From: D2472 sp964275585
GTDB lineage: Bacteria > Pseudomonadota > Gammaproteobacteria > Magnimaribacterales > D2472
NCBI GenBank assembly: GCA_964275585.1
Contig: CAXYCJ010000006.1
Location: forward strand, 62,001-126,000
Direction: 5' to 3'
DNA: 64,000 nucleotides
Shown: piece by piece, positions 60,663-64,000 of the stretch
How the letters are laid out: every line of letters begins with the position of its first letter
Numbering within the stretch: position 1 is the first letter of the stretch
Notes under the pieces: model-generated
Seen by the model: the letters and a program-made list of their open reading frames with translations, nothing else
Told to the model about the DNA's origin: nothing
Databases searched by the model: none
Made by a program: the position numbers and the translations under genes

Positions 60663-63560
60663 ATGAAGAATTTATTATTTACAACCACTCTGCGGGCTTC
60701 TGTTTTGGCTTTTAGTCTGTTGCTTATTTCATATCCAGCGCTATCTCAAGAAGCTTCTTCAAATACTATTGAAGAGATAATTGTTACATCTCAAAGAACC
60801 GAAGAAAGTCTTCAAGATGTGCCAATAGCGGTTACAGCTTTAACCTCAGACATGCTTGAAGATATGCAAATCGAAGGTGGGTCAGATCTTCAGTTAGTTA
60901 CTCCTAGTTTAAGTTTTCAAGGAAGTGATGCATCAGGAGGCTCATTTAATATTCGTGGTATTACCAATCTAGCAGTTTCTGCAACATCTGAATCAGGGGT
61001 TGAGATTCATGTTAATGACATACCTGTTGGCGCAACAACTATGCAAGATGGTGAATTTTTAGACATGGAGCGTATTGAAGTCTTAAGAGGTCCACAAGGA
61101 ACGCTTTATGGAAAAAATTCAGTGGGCGGAGTGATTAACTTGATCACAGCCAGACCTAAGTTTGGTGAAACTTTTGGAAAATTTTCTGTAGATATGGGCA
61201 GTTTTGATCTATTGAAATCTAAGGTTACTTTAAACATTCCCTTGGGTGACACTCTTGCTATGAGAGTTGCCATGGCCTCAATTGGAAGAGATGGGGACAT
61301 TAAAAATATTTACTCTAAAGCCAAAACAAGCCATGTTAATGATAGACATTCAAACAATTTTAGAATTTCTTTAGCATGGGACGCAAATGATCGAACAGAT
61401 GTTTTGTTTGTTCATGAACGCTATAAAGAAGACTCAAACAGGCATTATGTTAATAATGTTTACTGTCAACGCGATCCGTCTTTTGTATCTGGTTGTGTCC
61501 CTGGCGGAGCAAGAGTGCATGAGCTGACCCATCCTATGGCAACGTTTGTTGAAAATTTAGCTGTGTTAACTGGGATTCTAGATTTTACTCCATTCACCGA
61601 TATGTCCGGAGCTCCAAAAGGTTTTTGGGAGGCTAATATTAGAGGTAATCCTAAATATGTAGTTGATCAAGACATCACTCAGTTGATAGTTAACCATGAA
61701 TTGAATGATGATTGGAATTTAACTTTTTCAGCACAACAAAAAGATAGGCTCTATGACAGAACGGGTTCTTACGCATCCGAAGAGATGGATAGATTAAGAT
61801 TTAAAGATAATCCATATTTTCCTGGAGGGAATATTCCCATGAGTGGATATGGATCAAACTGTAATATTGAGGATGGAACCATGGGTGTCTATGGAGGTTG
61901 TATTACAGACACGATGAATTACCCAGATGGTTTTGACAGGAATGTTGCACAAGGAGAAAGCGAAGTTGTTGAGATAAGAATTCAATCAAACCTTGATGGT
62001 AATTGGAATTATTTATTCGGTGCAATTCATGCTGAATCAAGTTCTAAAGTCGTCTATGATATCGCTGCAAATGGACTCGACGCTTTGGCTCTAGCTCCTC
62101 CTCCAGTTCTTACTGGCGGCGTCCCTCAAGGATATGTTCAGCTATATGCACCCTTGTATCAAACAAACACCAAAGCTGCTACAAGAAGCACAGCAATTTT
62201 TGGTGAGGTTTACTATCAAGCAAGCGATAGGCTTAAATACACAGTTGGTCTAAGGAACACTGAAGATTACAAAGAGCAATATGGCTTCTCACCTTTCTTG
62301 AGCGCACCAGGCTTCGGCAGCATAGGCGGTGGATTCACTGCTATGCCTGGGACAAGTCTGCCAACTTATGGTGATTCTTGGTATGCCTCAGGAACTCCAG
62401 GAGATCCAGAAACCGAATATAGCAATACGACAGGAAGGTTTGTGGTCGACTATGCTTTAAGTGACAACTCACTTGTTTATGGATCCATATCAAAAGGATT
62501 TAAAGGAGGAGGGTTTAATCCACCTCTTGATCCAGCAAAATATCCTGATACGCCTCAAGTCTTCCCAGACACAGAGCTAATGGCTTATGAGGTTGGCATC
62601 AAAATTGATTTTCCTGAAAGAGGTATGAGGTTAAATACTTCAGCTTATATGTACGATGCTTCAGATTATCAAGTCACCAAGATTCAGAATAAAACACGTG
62701 TCAACGAAGGTATTGATGTTGACATGATGGGTGTAGAGTCTGAATTTATCTGGGTTCCATTGAGTGCCCCCCAATGGCAAATTAATGTTGGGTTAAGTTT
62801 TGAGGAGTCTGAAGTTGCAAGCGGTAACATGCTTCTTAATCCAGCCAATGCTGATCTGTGTTTAACCACAGGATGTGGTAATTGGCATCTAATGAAAGAT
62901 GGTTCGGATGGAGAAGTTTTTGTGGTGCGAAAGGATATTGCAACAGCTATTTTGCAAACATGGCAGGCTGGTGCATTTGGGCCTTTGCAAAATGGTATTC
63001 TACTTCCAGCTGAATTCCATGGTGATAGGGCCTCTGGAGTTCCAACTCCTGTGAGTTATCTTCAAACTGGTTTAACGCCAGGGCACTTACCTTCACTCAC
63101 TGCCTCAAGAACTTACTATGAATACATGGCAGGAGCTATGTGTGCAGCCTTTGGCTGCGCTGTTAGCGATGTTGTTAAAGATGGTTTGCTTTCAGATATT
63201 AGTGGCAATTCTCTAACTCATCCAGAATTTATGGCTAATGTTGGAGTGCAATACACCATGTCAACTGAGAGCTATAAGGTAAACTTTAGGTTGGATGCTT
63301 ATCACCAAGGTGAGAGATACACTTCATTGTTTAATTTAGATTGGGACAAAGTTGATCCATGGACTGAATACAATGCAATGATCTCCATTACTCCGACTCG
63401 AGAGGATGCGAATTGGCGTGTTGATATTTACGGTCAAAATATTACTGATGAAGAAAATGTTATGAATATAGGAGATGCTACTGCGCCTCTTGGTTTTAAT
63501 AAAAGTATATGGGCAAGACCTCAGGCTACCTATGGAATTAAGTGGACTCTTAACTTCTAG
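60663..63560 (+). CDS. TonB-dependent outer-membrane receptor
   Basis: 965 residues from ATG 60663, 7 nt behind AGGAGGAG; an upstream in-frame ATG at 60627 is poorly placed. Signal peptide (TLRASVLAFSLLLISYPALS), TonB box IEEIIVTSQRTEESLQDVP, plug with VEVLRGPQGTLYGKNSVGGV, then barrel ending TYGIKWTLNF. It contains large extracellular loops with Cys (CQRDPSFVSGC). Substrate unknown; the amidohydrolase transcribed divergently and the esterase downstream are its candidate partners. Confidence 0.95.
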   Translation: MKNLLFTTTLRASVLAFSLLLISYPALSQEASSNTIEEIIVTSQRTEESLQDVPIAVTALTSDMLEDMQIEGGSDLQLVTPSLSFQGSDASGGSFNIRGITNLAVSATSESGVEIHVNDIPVGATTMQDGEFLDMERIEVLRGPQGTLYGKNSVGGVINLITARPKFGETFGKFSVDMGSFDLLKSKVTLNIPLGDTLAMRVAMASIGRDGDIKNIYSKAKTSHVNDRHSNNFRISLAWDANDRTDVLFVHERYKEDSNRHYVNNVYCQRDPSFVSGCVPGGARVHELTHPMATFVENLAVLTGILDFTPFTDMSGAPKGFWEANIRGNPKYVVDQDITQLIVNHELNDDWNLTFSAQQKDRLYDRTGSYASEEMDRLRFKDNPYFPGGNIPMSGYGSNCNIEDGTMGVYGGCITDTMNYPDGFDRNVAQGESEVVEIRIQSNLDGNWNYLFGAIHAESSSKVVYDIAANGLDALALAPPPVLTGGVPQGYVQLYAPLYQTNTKAATRSTAIFGEVYYQASDRLKYTVGLRNTEDYKEQYGFSPFLSAPGFGSIGGGFTAMPGTSLPTYGDSWYASGTPGDPETEYSNTTGRFVVDYALSDNSLVYGSISKGFKGGGFNPPLDPAKYPDTPQVFPDTELMAYEVGIKIDFPERGMRLNTSAYMYDASDYQVTKIQNKTRVNEGIDVDMMGVESEFIWVPLSAPQWQINVGLSFEESEVASGNMLLNPANADLCLTTGCGNWHLMKDGSDGEVFVVRKDIATAILQTWQAGAFGPLQNGILLPAEFHGDRASGVPTPVSYLQTGLTPGHLPSLTASRTYYEYMAGAMCAAFGCAVSDVVKDGLLSDISGNSLTHPEFMANVGVQYTMSTESYKVNFRLDAYHQGERYTSLFNLDWDKVDPWTEYNAMISITPTREDANWRVDIYGQNITDEENVMNIGDATAPLGFNKSIWARPQATYGIKWTLNF

Positions 63561-63580
63561 ACCTCAGCCTTTTAAATTTA

Positions 63581-63608
63581 AAGACCTCGCATTTGCGGGG
63601 TCTTTTTT
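63581..63608 (+). terminator. Intrinsic terminator after the fourth TonB receptor
   Basis: Stem GACCTCGC / GCGGGGTC with one G-T pair and loop ATTT, then TTTTTT. A T-rich sequence on the opposite strand could make it bidirectional, serving the convergent esterase gene. Confidence 0.88.
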
Positions 63609-64000
63609 ATTGTATGACACCATTAATGTCATACTTTGAAAAGAAGTCCCAAACTTTTTGACTGGCATCGGGGTCCTTGATGCTCACGAAGATAGATCCC
63701 GGCCAAATATGATCAGCGCCTTGAACATAAAGATGAATATTTTGAGTGCCGTTTAGACAATTATCATATAAATATGTCTCAGTCCAAGATGTTGTTCCTG
63801 GAGTAATTCCAGGTGTTGCAAGCAAGTAGTCATCGCAGCCATTGTTCCCTTTCCAATACTCCATAACCTCCATAATTGATTTCATGTTTCTTGTATCTGA
63901 TCCCTTGTGGGGAACGGTGGCATCAAGCGAGCCATGTATCTGCAAAACTGGAGTAGGCTTTCTAGGGTTGCAGTTATCAAATGTGCTGTATGTCATCGAG
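63607..64000 (-). CDS. PHB depolymerase-like esterase, 3' part only
   Basis: Only the C-terminal ~131 residues are in the window; the frame is open to the edge, so ATG 63996 is probably internal. VLQIHGSLDATVPHKGSDTR is the acid-bearing segment and VQGADHIWPGS the catalytic His segment of the alpha/beta hydrolase group with PHB depolymerases and feruloyl esterases (LpqC-like). The Cys pairs fit secretion. It should hydrolyse polyester or ester compounds outside the cytoplasm. The nucleophile Ser lies beyond the window. Confidence 0.82.
   Translation of the reverse strand, partial: SMTYSTFDNCNPRKPTPVLQIHGSLDATVPHKGSDTRNMKSIMEVMEYWKGNNGCDDYLLATPGITPGTTSWTETYLYDNCLNGTQNIHLYVQGADHIWPGSIFVSIKDPDASQKVWDFFSKYDINGVIQ

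Overview
The window is AT-rich, densely packed bacterial DNA. It carries four large TonB-dependent receptors, a TPR-sulfotransferase, BipA, an RhlE-type helicase, paired YtcJ-type amidohydrolases, many small secreted or lipoproteins, and short intergenic gaps. This mix fits a marine heterotrophic gammaproteobacterium of the SAR86 type. That placement is an inference from gene content; no rRNA or other phylogenetic marker is present to settle it.

Layout. 1-4.1 kb (minus strand): the 5' part of an exported protein, then a BCCT transporter, a SnoaL-like protein and an FAD dehydrogenase; two of these carry single-base frameshifts. 4.4-14.6 kb (plus): a TonB receptor, a TPR-sulfotransferase, a LinB-like haloalkane dehalogenase, an ABC-2 exporter pair and a second TonB receptor. 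14.6-21.7 kb: small genes, then a three-gene minus-strand operon for a 2-oxoacid:ferredoxin oxidoreductase with a GltD-like iron-sulfur flavoprotein partner; the partner's N-terminus looks like the arm domain of a phage integrase. 21.7-23 kb: metB behind a SAM-II-like riboswitch and an intrinsic terminator. 23-34 kb: housekeeping and metabolic genes (RhlE-like helicase, BipA, desaturase, YeiH-like permease, SDR, S1/P1 nuclease, patatin, tandem RRM proteins), interrupted by a 3' remnant of nrdB and a core-deleted serine hydrolase. 34-36.4 kb (minus): a compact metal-response operon (predicted beta-barrel, His-rich HMA protein, MerT-like membrane protein, CsoR, PepSY protein) with a CsoR-type operator over its promoter and start codon. 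36.5-41.9 kb: a secreted protein, a third TonB receptor with two operator-like dyads, a lipoprotein hydrolase and a rhodanese. 42.2-49 kb (plus): a six-gene arginine operon of the acetylated type known from Xanthomonas (argF'-argG-argE'-argAB-argC-argH), in which carbamoylation acts on N-acetylornithine. 49-52.3 kb: small proteins and an amidohydrolase. 52.4-55.4 kb: an accessory, decaying stretch around tRNA-Gly(GCC) with a frameshifted MORN protein, a duplicated signal-peptide start, a DpnI-like nuclease, small membrane proteins, a homopolymer frameshift and an hsp20 5' fragment. 55.4-64 kb: two large lipoproteins, a second YtcJ-type amidohydrolase, the fourth TonB receptor and a truncated PHB-depolymerase-like esterase.

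How the genes work together. The TonB receptors with their neighbouring secreted hydrolases and amidohydrolases suggest uptake and breakdown of dissolved organic matter. The arginine operon and the riboswitch-controlled metB are amino-acid biosynthesis. The CsoR operon is a self-contained metal-response unit. The most unusual signals are the integrase-arm fusion on the oxidoreductase, the CsoR operator lying over an apparently leaderless start, the riboswitch-terminator control of metB, the Xanthomonas-type arginine operon, and a cluster of gene remnants and single-base frameshifts that are either real decay or assembly errors.
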